From NCBI GenBank assembly GCA_019689515.1, contig JADGHI010000007.1, positions 1 to 24,353 on the forward strand: a stretch of DNA of 24,353 nt. The letters run 5' to 3'. Shown here piece by piece: positions 8,291 through 15,437 of the stretch. This DNA is from Acetobacteraceae bacterium. Lineage in GTDB: Bacteria > Pseudomonadota > Alphaproteobacteria > Acetobacterales > Acetobacteraceae. Under the pieces are notes generated by a model. It saw only the letters and a program-made list of their open reading frames with translations. It searched no databases and was not told the origin of the DNA. Both the position numbers and the translations under genes were made by a program. How positions within the stretch are numbered: the stretch's first letter is position 1; every line of letters starts with the position of its first letter.

Positions 8291-9189
8291 GCGCCGTCAC
8301 GCGGGAGATGCCGGTCTGGCGCTCGCTCCTCTTCGTTCCGGTGAATGTGGAGCGCTTCCTCGCCAAGGCGCATGAGCGCGGCGCGGACGGGATCATCCTC
8401 GACCTCGAGGACAGCGTCTCGCCCGGCGAGAAGGAGAATGCGCGCAAGCTGCTGCCGGCTGCGGTCGAGCGGCTGAAGAAGAACAGTCGCAGCGACGTCC
8501 TCGTGCGCATCAATCAGCCGCTCGAGCTCGCGGTGCGCGACCTGGAGGCGGCGGTGCTGCCGGGGGTCGCATCCATTCTCGTCACCAAGGTCGAGGGCGT
8601 CTCGCACCTCCGCCTGCTCGACGAGCTGGTGACGCGGCTCGAGGAGAAGCGGGGCCTCCCCGTCGGCGGCATCCGCTTCAACGGGCTGATCGAGACGCCC
8701 GGCGCGGTCGCCAAGGCGCACGAGATCGCGCGCGCCACGCCGCGGCTCGTCGCGCTCTCCCTCGGCGCCGAGGACTACGCCACCGCGATCGGCGGCAAGC
8801 CGACCGAGGAGGTGCTGCTGATGCCGAAGCAGCTCGTCGTCCAGGCCGCCTATTCGGCGGGGCTGATGGCGATGGGTACGATCGGCACGCTCGCCGACTT
8901 CTCCGACCTTGAGGCCTATGCGCGGATGGTGCGCCGTTCGCGCGACTTCGGCTTCGTCGGCGCGTCCTGCATCCATCCCGCGCAGGTCCCGGTGCTGAAC
9001 GCCGCGTTCAGCCCCACCCCGGAGGAGGTCGCCGAAGCCGAGCGCATCGTTGCCGCCGACCGCGAGGCGGCGGCGCAGGGCCGCGGCTCCTTCCAGCTAG
9101 ACGGCAAGATGATCGACATCCCGATCGTGCGCCGGGCGGAGGCAGTCCTCGCGCGGGCGCGCGCCATCGCGGCACGGGCAGCGGGATAG
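8287..9189 (+). CDS. HpcH/HpaI aldolase / citrate lyase beta-like CoA-ester lyase
   Basis: The 300-residue protein is a CitE-like TIM-barrel enzyme. Segments include LLFVPVN (15-20), GIILDLEDSV (35-44), an Arg-bearing VRINQP (73-78), GLIETPGAV with Glu136, a probable Mg ligand, and LGAEDYATAIGG with Asp163. Relatives cleave or hydrolyse beta-hydroxyacyl-CoA esters such as malyl-, citramalyl- and beta-methylmalyl-CoA. The ATG at 8287 overlaps the transferase stop (ATGA), ruling out the longer open frame that runs back to 7294. It closes the operon, and a GC hairpin follows 28 bases later. Lyase and thioesterase members cannot be told apart here. Confidence 0.9.
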   Translation: MSAVTREMPVWRSLLFVPVNVERFLAKAHERGADGIILDLEDSVSPGEKENARKLLPAAVERLKKNSRSDVLVRINQPLELAVRDLEAAVLPGVASILVTKVEGVSHLRLLDELVTRLEEKRGLPVGGIRFNGLIETPGAVAKAHEIARATPRLVALSLGAEDYATAIGGKPTEEVLLMPKQLVVQAAYSAGLMAMGTIGTLADFSDLEAYARMVRRSRDFGFVGASCIHPAQVPVLNAAFSPTPEEVAEAERIVAADREAAAQGRGSFQLDGKMIDIPIVRRAEAVLARARAIAARAAG

Positions 9190-9553
9190 GCAGGGGAGCG
9201 ACGGGCCGAAACCCGTACCGGGCCGCGGCGCCCCTGCGGCCCGGCCGACGCCGAGGGTCTGGTAGTGTCCGCCCCGATGCTTCCACGGCTCGGATCACCG
9301 GGCCGGCCTTGGGTCCGGCGAGGACGACGGTGCCGCTCAAGGCCAGGGAGGGGCTCGCAGCGGCGCCGGCAAGCACGGTCAACCGCCTGCTCGCGCGCGA
9401 CGGGGCCGCTCGCCCCGGCGCGGCAGGAGGTTCTCCCCTGCTCCCCGCCGCGGTCCGGCGGCTTCGGTACTTGGCCGGCCGCCGTCCGGCGCCGCCTCGC
9501 GTCGTGCGGGCGCGACGGCGAGGCTCGCTCCCCGCCGTCGCGTCCTGGCGCGG
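9190..9553 (+). other. non-coding gap between convergent genes
   Basis: Between the lyase stop and the minus-strand LivK-like stop. It holds the hairpin at 9218-9244. The rest is GC-rich sequence with open frames that look like chance products of base composition. I see no RNA gene or repeat in it. Confidence 0.5.
9218..9244 (+). terminator. hairpin after the ABC/CoA operon
   Basis: A perfect 9-bp inverted repeat, CCGGGCCGC (9218-9226) and GCGGCCCGG (9236-9244), with a 9-base loop, 28 bases after the lyase stop. There is no T-run, so it is a plausible pause or 3'-end stabiliser rather than a classical intrinsic terminator. Confidence 0.4.
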
Positions 9554-10801
9554 TCAGGCGCGGACCAGCGAACAGCCGCCCTCGTTCAGGGGGCGGAACG
9601 CCTCTTCGCCCGGCGTCGTCTGCAGCAGCTTGTAGTAGTCGAAGGGGCCGCGGCTCTCCTCCGGCCTCTTGACCTCGAACAGGTAGGCCGGGTGGAGCTT
9701 CCGCCCGTCCTCGCGGATGCGGCCCGGGCCGAAGCCGTCGTCGTCGGTCGGCATCGCCTTCATGCGCTCCACCACCGCCCGGCCGTCCGCCTTCGCCGCC
9801 GCCACGCCCATGTCCGCGACCGCCTTCAGGTAGTGCAGCACCGAGGCGTAGCCGCCCGCATGGTTCATGCACAGCGGGACGTCTCCGACGCGCGGCCGGA
9901 CCCGGTTGGTGAAGGCGCGGGTGCGGTCGTTGAGGTCCCAGTAGAAGGTCTCGCTGCAGATCAATCCCTGCGTGGTGGCGAGGCCGAGCGCGTGCACGTC
10001 GGGCATGAACATCAGCAGCGAGGCGAGCCTGATCCCGCGCCGTGTCAGGCCGAACTCCGCCGCCTGCTTGATGCAATTGAGGGTGTCCGAACCGGCGTTG
10101 GCGAGGCCGATCACCTTCGCCCCGCTCGCCTGTGCCTGGAGCAGGAAGGAGGAGAAGTCCGTGGTGCCCGGGAAGGGCGTACGCACGCTGCCCAGCACTC
10201 GGCCGCCCTGCGCCCGGACGAAATTGGCAGTGTCGCGCTCCAGCGCGTGGCCGAAGGCATAGTCGGCGGTGATGAAGTACCAGGTGTCGCCGCCCGCCCG
10301 CACCGTCGCCGCCCCGGTGCTGTGCGCCAGCATCCAGGTGTCGTAGGTCCAGTGCACGGTGTTGGGCGAGCACGCCTTGCCGGTGAGGTCGGAGGTCGCC
10401 GAGGAACTGTTGAGGAAGACCTTGTTCTTCTCGCGCACGATCTCGTTGACCGCGAGGGCGACCGAGGAGGCGCCGCCGTCCACCACCGCGTCCACCCCGT
10501 CGCGGTCGAACCACTGGCGGGTGATGTTGGATCCGACATCCGGCTTGTTCTGGTTGTCGGCGAAGATGACATCGATGTCGAAGCCGCGGCCCGCGAACTC
10601 CGCCGCCGCTTGGCGCACGCAGGCGACCTCGATCGGGCCGGTCACGTCGCGGTAGGTGCCCGACATGTCGGTCAGCACCGCGATGCGGATGGTGTTCGCG
10701 GCGGCCTGCGCGCGGGCGGACCGCCCGGCGGTGGGGAGCACGGCAGCACCAGCGGCGGCAGCGCCAGCCCCCCGCAGCAGCGTGCGGCGATCAAGCGTCA
10801 T
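9554..10801 (-). CDS. LivK-type ABC amino-acid/amide-binding protein
   Basis: The 415-residue protein is a type I periplasmic binding protein of the branched-chain amino acid / amide family. The N-terminus has a Tat motif (D-R-R-T-L-L-R-G, residues 4-11), an Ala-rich hydrophobic stretch and an ARA-Q cleavage site near residue 30, so it is periplasmic. The mature protein begins with IRIAVLTDMSGTYRDVTGP, the typical first lobe, and has DGGASSVALAVNE and TADYAFGHALERD segments. The ATG at 10801 follows a GGGAGGA site. No LivHMGF permease or ATPase genes adjoin it, so it either supplies a transporter encoded elsewhere or serves another role. The ligand is unknown; relatives bind leucine, amides, urea or aromatic acids. 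Confidence 0.9.
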   Translation of the reverse strand: MTLDRRTLLRGAGAAAAGAAVLPTAGRSARAQAAANTIRIAVLTDMSGTYRDVTGPIEVACVRQAAAEFAGRGFDIDVIFADNQNKPDVGSNITRQWFDRDGVDAVVDGGASSVALAVNEIVREKNKVFLNSSSATSDLTGKACSPNTVHWTYDTWMLAHSTGAATVRAGGDTWYFITADYAFGHALERDTANFVRAQGGRVLGSVRTPFPGTTDFSSFLLQAQASGAKVIGLANAGSDTLNCIKQAAEFGLTRRGIRLASLLMFMPDVHALGLATTQGLICSETFYWDLNDRTRAFTNRVRPRVGDVPLCMNHAGGYASVLHYLKAVADMGVAAAKADGRAVVERMKAMPTDDDGFGPGRIREDGRKLHPAYLFEVKRPEESRGPFDYYKLLQTTPGEEAFRPLNEGGCSLVRA

Positions 10802-11244
10802 TAGGCTTTTCCTCCCTGTTTGGCGCCGCCGCTACGTCACAGCCCGCTGCGGCTTGCGCCGGGCCCAGCCTATACCGGCGCCGCGACGCGACGGGAGGGC
10901 ACCTCGGGCGCCCGTGGCGGCCAGGCCCGCCACGCCCCGGACCCCGGAGGCGCAGGCACCGACGCCGTTTCCGGGCGCCACGGCGTCCCGAATCACGATG
11001 CGCGCTGTTGATCCGCGGCACCCGTCGCGCCCGGCCGGCCCGAGCAAGAACCCGTGAGGGTATCCCGCTCTTTCGTTCCAACCCGCAACCACCGGTGGCT
11101 TATCCTGGGTCCGGAGTCAGGCGCTCGCGCCAAGGCGTGCGTCGCCCGGGCGAATCGGCGCCAGCCTCTCGCGCTCGCTACGCTCGGTCCGAACCACGGT
11201 GCCCCATCGCCTGGCTTCGGAACGGATCGTCCTCTGAACGTCCG
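10802..11244 (-). other. non-coding gap with one hairpin
   Basis: This lies between the end of the Lrp-type gene and the start of the LivK-like gene, both on the minus strand. It must hold the LivK promoter, which I cannot pick out. One perfect 8-bp inverted repeat is visible, GACGCCGT (10961-10968) and ACGGCGTC (10980-10987), with an 11-base loop. No convincing coding frame is present. Confidence 0.45.
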
Positions 11245-11697
11245 TCACGAAACGCTGCGGACCACGCTCCGGATGGCGAAGCTCGACCGGATCCGCGCCA
11301 CGCCCGGCAGGCGCGACAGCCGCTCCTTGTGCAGCCGCTCGTAGTCGGCGGCGCCGCGCGCTTCCACGCGCAGCAGGTAGTCGGCGTCGCCGGTCATCAG
11401 GAAGCACTCACGCACTTCCGGGCAGCGCCGCACCGCCTCCTCGAAGCGCCGCAGGAAATCGTCGGTCTGGCGCTCCAGCGTGATCTGGACGATGACCACC
11501 ACCAGGTCCGACGGCATCGGCTCGTCGATGATGGCGGTGTAGCCGCGGATCACCCCGCGCCGCTCCAGCTGCCTGACCCGGCGCAGGCAGGCGGAGGGTG
11601 AGAGCCCGGCCGCGGCCGCCAGCGCGGCGTTGGTCATGCGCCCATCCGCCCGCAGCAGCCGCAGGATGCGCTCGTCCGCCTCGTCCAGCCTGGTCAT
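11245..11697 (-). CDS. Lrp/AsnC-family transcriptional regulator (DadR-like)
   Basis: The 150-residue protein has the standard Lrp/AsnC layout: DEADERILRLLRADGRMTNAALAAA, a helix-turn-helix from about residue 21 to 47 (LSPSACLRRVRQLERRGVI), and a C-terminal RAM/ligand domain containing VIVQITLE and CFLMTGDADYLLRVE. Usual length for the family. The ATG at 11697 was preferred over an upstream in-frame start at 11754 because MTRLDEADERIL is the family N-terminus. It is divergent from dadA, 122 bases apart, the same arrangement as DadR, which senses alanine and controls dadA. Control of dadA and of itself is inferred. Confidence 0.92.
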   Translation of the reverse strand: MTRLDEADERILRLLRADGRMTNAALAAAAGLSPSACLRRVRQLERRGVIRGYTAIIDEPMPSDLVVVIVQITLERQTDDFLRRFEEAVRRCPEVRECFLMTGDADYLLRVEARGAADYERLHKERLSRLPGVARIRSSFAIRSVVRSVS

Positions 11698-11819
11698 GCG
11701 CAGATTCTGCGAAGACGCGGAACAATTCGTCAATCCGGCGGCCCCGATCGGCAAGTTCCACCGCTGATGGGCGAGAAATTCCGAAGCCGCCTTCCTAGGT
11801 TTGATACGAGGAGGTGCGG
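11698..11819. promoter_or_regulatory. divergent lrp-dadA control region
   Basis: The 122-base gap between the divergent starts contains two AT-rich near-palindromes with GAA/TTC arms, GAACAATTC (11720-11728) and GAAATTC (11775-11781), in otherwise GC-rich DNA. Lrp-family proteins favour such sites, so these are candidate operators. The dadA ribosome site GAGGAGG (11808-11814) sits at the right end and decides the ATG at 11820 over the GTG at 11814. Confidence 0.4.
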
Positions 11820-13094
11820 ATGCGGATCATCGTCCTGGGCAGCGGGGTCGTCGGCGTCACCTCGGCTTGGTACCTCGCGCGCGACGGCCATCAGGTGACG
11901 GTGCTCGACCGCCAGCCGGCGGCCGGCATGGAGACAAGCTTCGCCAATGCGGGCCAGGTCTCGCCCGGCTATTCGGCCCCCTGGGCCGCGCCGGGCATGC
12001 CGATCAAGGCGCTGAAGTGGCTGCTGATGCGCCACCGCCCGCTGGTGCTCTGGCCCCTCCCCGACACGCGGATGTGGGCCTGGCTCGCGCGCATGCTCGC
12101 CAACTGCAACGCCGCCGCCTACCGGCTGAACAAGAGCCGCATGGTCCGGCTCGCCGAGTACAGCCGCGACCGCCTGCGCGAGCTCCGCGCCGAGACCGGC
12201 ATCGCCTACGACCACCGCGAGCGCGGGACGCTCCAGCTCTTCCGCACGGCGAAGCAGCTCGACGCGGTCGGGAGCGACACCGCGGTGCTGGACGCCTTCG
12301 GCGTGCCCTATGAAGTCCTCGACCCCGCGGGCTGCATCGCGGCCGAGCCGGCCCTCGCCCTGGTGCGGGAGAAGTTCGTCGGCGGCCTCCGTCTGCCCGG
12401 CGACGAGACCGGGGACGCGCACCTGTTCACCCAGCGCCTCGCCGCCCTCGCCGCCGCGCGCGGCGTCGTGTTCCGGTACGGGACCACGGTGCGGCGCCTG
12501 CTGGCGGAGGGCGACCGGATCACCGGCGTCGAGACGGAGGACGGCGGCCGGTTCGTCGCCGATGCCTATGTCGTCGCGCTGGGCAGCCATTCGCCGGCAT
12601 TGCTGCGGCCGCTTGGCGTCCGGCTGCCCGTCTATCCGGTGAAGGGCTACTCGCTCACGCTGCCGGTGACGGATCCGGAGGCCGCGCCGGTCTCGACGGT
12701 GATGGACGAGACCTACAAGGTCGCGATCACCCGCCTCGGCGATCGCATCCGGGTCGGCGGCACCGCGGAGCTTGCCGGCTTCAGCCTGAGGCTGCGCCAG
12801 GCACGGCGTGCCACGCTCGAGCACTCGGTCGGCGACCTGTTCCCGCGCGGCGGAGACCTTGCGAAGGCGAGCTTCTGGACCGGGCTGCGCCCGATGACCC
12901 CGGACGGCACGCCGGTGATCGGCCCCGCGGGACGGCTGCGGAATCTCTACCTCAACACCGGCCACGGCACGCTCGGCTGGACGATGGCCTGCGGCTCCGG
13001 CCGGCTGCTCGCCGACCTCGTCTCCGGCCGCCCGCCGGAGATCGAGCACGCCGATCTGGGGCTCGACCGCTATGCGGGCGCAGTTGCCGCCTAG
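11820..13094 (+). CDS. dadA: D-amino acid dehydrogenase, small subunit (DadA)
   Basis: The 424-residue FAD enzyme oxidises D-amino acids, classically D-alanine, to the 2-oxo acid and ammonia, passing electrons to the respiratory chain at the inner membrane. The dinucleotide fold G-S-G-V-V-G is at residues 7-12 with LDRQPAAGMETSFANAGQVSPGYSAPWAAPG-type segments after it (residues ~29-60), diagnostic of DadA. The C-terminal FWTGLRPMTPDGTPVIG and NTGHGTLGWTMACGSGRLLADL are the second FAD-binding part. Length matches E. coli DadA. Start ATG 11820 is five bases after a GGAGG. It is divergent from an Lrp-type regulator. The alanine racemase gene dadX that often follows is absent; the next gene is convergent. 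Confidence 0.95.
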   Translation: MRIIVLGSGVVGVTSAWYLARDGHQVTVLDRQPAAGMETSFANAGQVSPGYSAPWAAPGMPIKALKWLLMRHRPLVLWPLPDTRMWAWLARMLANCNAAAYRLNKSRMVRLAEYSRDRLRELRAETGIAYDHRERGTLQLFRTAKQLDAVGSDTAVLDAFGVPYEVLDPAGCIAAEPALALVREKFVGGLRLPGDETGDAHLFTQRLAALAAARGVVFRYGTTVRRLLAEGDRITGVETEDGGRFVADAYVVALGSHSPALLRPLGVRLPVYPVKGYSLTLPVTDPEAAPVSTVMDETYKVAITRLGDRIRVGGTAELAGFSLRLRQARRATLEHSVGDLFPRGGDLAKASFWTGLRPMTPDGTPVIGPAGRLRNLYLNTGHGTLGWTMACGSGRLLADLVSGRPPEIEHADLGLDRYAGAVAA

Positions 13095-13157
13095 CGGGCA
13101 GACGGCGGGCGACGGTGTGGTTCCGGGCCGCCGGGTTCGGGCAAAGCCCTCCTCCCC

Positions 13158-13171
13158 CGCCGGCTCCGGCG
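13158..13171. terminator. small hairpin between convergent genes
   Basis: CGCCGG (13158-13163) and CCGGCG (13166-13171) form a short perfect stem with a 2-base loop in the 86-base gap between dadA and the convergent Rnk-like gene. No T-run; weak call. Confidence 0.25.
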
Positions 13172-13180
13172 CTGCGCCTG

Positions 13181-13543
13181 TCAGGGGACCCTATCGGCCC
13201 GCGCCGGCCCGAACTCGATGATCCGCCCCGGCGCCAGCACCGACACCCTCCCCCGCGCGGTGCCGGACTCGTGCGGATAGACGAGCCGCACGCGACGCGT
13301 CGCGCCCGTCGCCCCGTTGCGATGCTCAACCCGGGAGCGCAGCACGATTACGCGGGACGGCATCTCGCCGGCCGGCACGACCACGGCCCAGGTGACCTCG
13401 TCGAGCAGCAGCAAGGCGCCGCAGCCGACGATGCGGCCTTGCGCCGCCGCGATGGCGAGGGCGACCAACCGATCACGGTCGGCCTCGGAGATCGTCACCT
13501 CGGGGCGAGGCTGCACGGCCCCAGCACCGGCCCAATCGCTCAT
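13181..13543 (-). CDS. Rnk/GreA-C-domain-like protein, C-terminally short
   Basis: The 120-residue protein resembles the classical Rnk encoded at 17419-17871. Shared blocks are VTISEADRDRLVALAIAAAQ near the N-terminus, ALLLLDEV, the proline-rich VPAGEMPSRVIVLRSRVEHR, and GATGATRRVRLVYPHE with RGRVSVLAP. Rnk family members then continue into a GAALLGL-x-x-G strand and a final beta strand; here the protein instead ends in GRIIEFGPARADRVP, so the last ~40 residues of the fold are missing or replaced. It may be a degraded paralogue or a shortened functional form. ATG 13543 is 65 bases from the divergent TfuA-like start; its ribosome site is weak. Confidence 0.68.
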   Translation of the reverse strand: MSDWAGAGAVQPRPEVTISEADRDRLVALAIAAAQGRIVGCGALLLLDEVTWAVVVPAGEMPSRVIVLRSRVEHRNGATGATRRVRLVYPHESGTARGRVSVLAPGRIIEFGPARADRVP

Positions 13544-13608
13544 TCGCTTCGCGCCCTCATGGCGATGTCCCCGCGCGTCGCACACGGCTCGGCAAAGGGG
13601 CAGCGCGG

Positions 13609-14325
13609 TTGAGGCATCCGCCACCTGGCACCCCCATCGTGTTTCTCGGACCAAGCCTCCCGGCGCCGACCGCGAGGGGCCTGCTCGCCGCCGACTACCG
13701 CCCGCCGCTTCGCCGCGGCGACCTCGACGCGATCACAGCACCCGCCCTCGTCGCGGTGATCGATGGCATCCTCGAGCCGGAACTGCGGCTGCCGCCGGAG
13801 GAAGCGCGCCGGGCTGCGAAGCGCGGCCTCTGCCTGTTCGGTGCGGCGAGCGTGGGAGCACTGCTCGCAACGGATCCGTCCATCCCGGGCGTCGTCGCGG
13901 GCGTCGGCCGCGTGCATCGGCTGCTGCGCCGCGGCCGCGCCCTGCCTGACGACGTGGCGGTCCTCTACGCGGCCCATGACCTCCGCCCGCTCACCGTGCC
14001 GGTCGTGGACGCGCTCTGCTGGCTGGATGATGCGGCCGCCTCGGGCCGCCTTGCATCCCGCGGCGCCGCGGAGGCGGCACTCGCCGCCCTGCGCGCCCTC
14101 CCGATCGAGGACCGGACGCCCGCGGCGGTCGCGCGCGTGCTGCGCCACCATCTTGGTCCCTTGACACCAAAACCGGGCGATCCGGCCTTCCCCAGTGCGA
14201 AGGCTTTGGATGCACAGCGGATGCTGCGGGTCTTGGGCGCGATCCTCCGCCGCGCAGGATCCATCGGCGGCTGGCGGCGCGGCGTCCCCATGCATCCTCC
14301 GAGTGACGGCGGTCCCGCGCAGTGA
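13609..14325 (+). CDS. TfuA-like protein (orphan)
   Basis: The 238-residue protein matches the TfuA-like family: VFLGPS (11-16), DYRPPLRRGDL (29-39), AVIDGIL (49-55), LFGAASVGALLA (76-87) and a later GVGRVHRLLRRGRALPDDVAVLYA block. TfuA proteins work with YcaO enzymes, as in trifolitoxin biosynthesis and thioamidation of methyl-CoM reductase, probably helping deliver sulfur. No YcaO gene or precursor peptide is visible in the window. The start is TTG at 13609 with an AAGGGG site at 13595-13600, because the family N-terminus begins only a few residues in and no ATG is available. It is divergent from the short Rnk-like gene and convergent with a zinc-ribbon Rnk gene. Family call is strong; function here is unknown. 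Confidence 0.8.
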   Translation: MRHPPPGTPIVFLGPSLPAPTARGLLAADYRPPLRRGDLDAITAPALVAVIDGILEPELRLPPEEARRAAKRGLCLFGAASVGALLATDPSIPGVVAGVGRVHRLLRRGRALPDDVAVLYAAHDLRPLTVPVVDALCWLDDAAASGRLASRGAAEAALAALRALPIEDRTPAAVARVLRHHLGPLTPKPGDPAFPSAKALDAQRMLRVLGAILRRAGSIGGWRRGVPMHPPSDGGPAQ

Positions 14326-14386
14326 CCGTGATCGCGCCGCGCACACGCCGCCCCGGGTCCACCCAGCGGCAGGCGAATCCCCCGTC

Positions 14387-14406
14387 GGCCTGACCACGGT
14401 CAGGCC
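14387..14406. terminator. near-perfect palindrome between convergent genes
   Basis: GGCCTGACC (14387-14395) and GGTCAGGCC (14398-14406) form a 9-bp stem around 2 bases, between the convergent TfuA-like gene (ends 14325) and zinc-ribbon gene A (ends 14463). A second hairpin, TGGGCG/CGCCCA with loop TTTC, follows at 14425-14440. Together they fit a bidirectional 3'-end region; a protein-binding palindrome is the alternative. Confidence 0.45.
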
Positions 14407-14462
14407 CATGAAGCGCTCACGCCTTGGGCGTTTCCGCCCAGAACGATCGCGGCCAGGACTCG

Positions 14463-15161
14463 TCAGGCAGCCGAAGGCGGTGGCGGCTCGTCGTCCCGCG
14501 GCGGCCACCCGGGCTTCCTCATGCGCGAGGAGCGACGCGGCGTAAGCGACAGCGGCGTCACCACGCCCATCTCGGTTGCCCTCCCTGCGCAGCGTCGGCC
14601 AGCGCCCTCCGGCTGGAAGGCCACCGAGATGATGTCGATGCGCTCGACACCGCCATCGCGGCGCTCGGCCATCACCGTCGCTCCGGCGCGGAGGCCGAGC
14701 ATGGCCAACCCCCGGGGCGTGGTGACGGGCAGCGACCAGCCGGAGACGGTGTGCTCGTCCGGGTGGACGAGGACGCGCGCCTCCGCCGCGCCTCCATCAA
14801 CGCTGAACACCACGCGGGAGCCGAGCGTGACGACATCGGCGGGGATGGCATCCGCGGGCACTACCCGGCAGCGCTCCAGCTTCTCGATCAGGCCGCGCGC
14901 GGCGGGATCGTCGGCCGGAAGCCGTAGGCGGGCCAGTTCGTCGAGGACAGCGAGGTCGCGCGCGGTGATGAGGATGGCTCCCTGATCGGACACCTGGCAC
15001 GGGCCCTCCCCAGCGGCCGCCCGCGCACCGGCGATGGTGCGGAGGACGGGGCGCTGCCTGGCGGCGGCACCGGTCGCGGCCGCGCCGCAATTCGCGCACG
15101 CCCCGTCTGCCGCGCCGAGCGCTGCGCCGCAGGAACTGCAAGTCGTTTGGATTGCCGACAC
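14463..15161 (-). CDS. zinc-ribbon + Rnk/GreA-C-domain protein (copy A)
   Basis: The 232-residue protein has two parts. Residues 8-25 form a four-cysteine zinc ribbon, C8-x2-C11-x10-C22-x2-C25. Residues ~60-190 resemble Rnk: ITARDLAVLDELARL, ERCRVVPADAIPADVVTLGSRVVF, EARVLVHPDE, TPRGLAMLGLRAG and a closing IISVAFQPE. Rnk and the GreA/GreB C-domain bind RNA polymerase near the secondary channel, so this is probably a transcription factor. The C-terminal tail is basic and then proline-rich. The start is GTG 15161, fixed by an AGGAGGT site seven bases upstream (15169-15175); the open frame extends to 15314 but lacks family sequence. It is paralogous to the gene at 18050-18691 and shares its upstream element. 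Confidence 0.8.
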   Translation of the reverse strand: MSAIQTTCSSCGAALGAADGACANCGAAATGAAARQRPVLRTIAGARAAAGEGPCQVSDQGAILITARDLAVLDELARLRLPADDPAARGLIEKLERCRVVPADAIPADVVTLGSRVVFSVDGGAAEARVLVHPDEHTVSGWSLPVTTPRGLAMLGLRAGATVMAERRDGGVERIDIISVAFQPEGAGRRCAGRATEMGVVTPLSLTPRRSSRMRKPGWPPRDDEPPPPSAA

Positions 15162-15233
15162 GGGTCTGACCTCCTGGACATGACGGACGCGCCGTGCGCA
15201 TGCGCGGCGCGGGTATCGGTTCCGTTGTCGAAG

Positions 15234-15309
15234 GTGTCCCCGGGCCGGGCGTGGACCGGTGCGGCGGCCAAGCCCGGGGCTAGAGGCCCGCGAGAAGGCT
15301 TCCCGCGTG
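15234..15309 (-). promoter_or_regulatory. conserved upstream element A (promoter-like boxes + hairpin)
   Basis: Read on the minus strand, this 76-base stretch starts with CACGCGGGAA, then CTCGC-R-GGC, then Y-T-Y-TAGCCCCGGGC, and ends with GCCCGGGGACAC. The same boxes with the same 17-base spacing from GGGAA to TAG recur in element B (18785-18866). The arms CCCCGGGC (15238-15245) and GCCCGGGG (15272-15279) form an 8-bp stem with a 26-base loop. It lies 73 bases upstream of zinc-ribbon gene A. I read it as a promoter (GGGAA as -35, TAG within -10) followed by a leader hairpin; a duplicated operator is the alternative. Confidence 0.6.
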
Positions 15310-15388
15310 GGCAAGGCGTCGGCGGAAATTCGCGCTCAGCCAGTGCATGCCGCGATCCTCGGCCAATCTGGCCCCAGGGTCAACGGAA

Positions 15389-15414
15389 GCGCCGCTCCCG
15401 GCCGCAAGCGGCGC
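15389..15414 (-). terminator. hairpin after the mscS pseudogene
   Basis: GCGCCGC (15389-15395) and GCGGCGC (15408-15414) form a 7-bp stem with a 12-base loop, 24 bases beyond the mscS stop on the minus strand, followed by TTCC rather than a T-run. Possible end of the phzF-mscS transcript. Confidence 0.3.
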
Positions 15415-15437
15415 CGGCACGGTGGCAGCGGGCACGG

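Noticed and set aside
9265..9672. plus-strand open frames in the gap after the CoA-ester lyase
   Set aside because: Arg/Pro/Ala-rich translations with no family resemblance; they overlap the 3' end of the LivK-like gene on the other strand.
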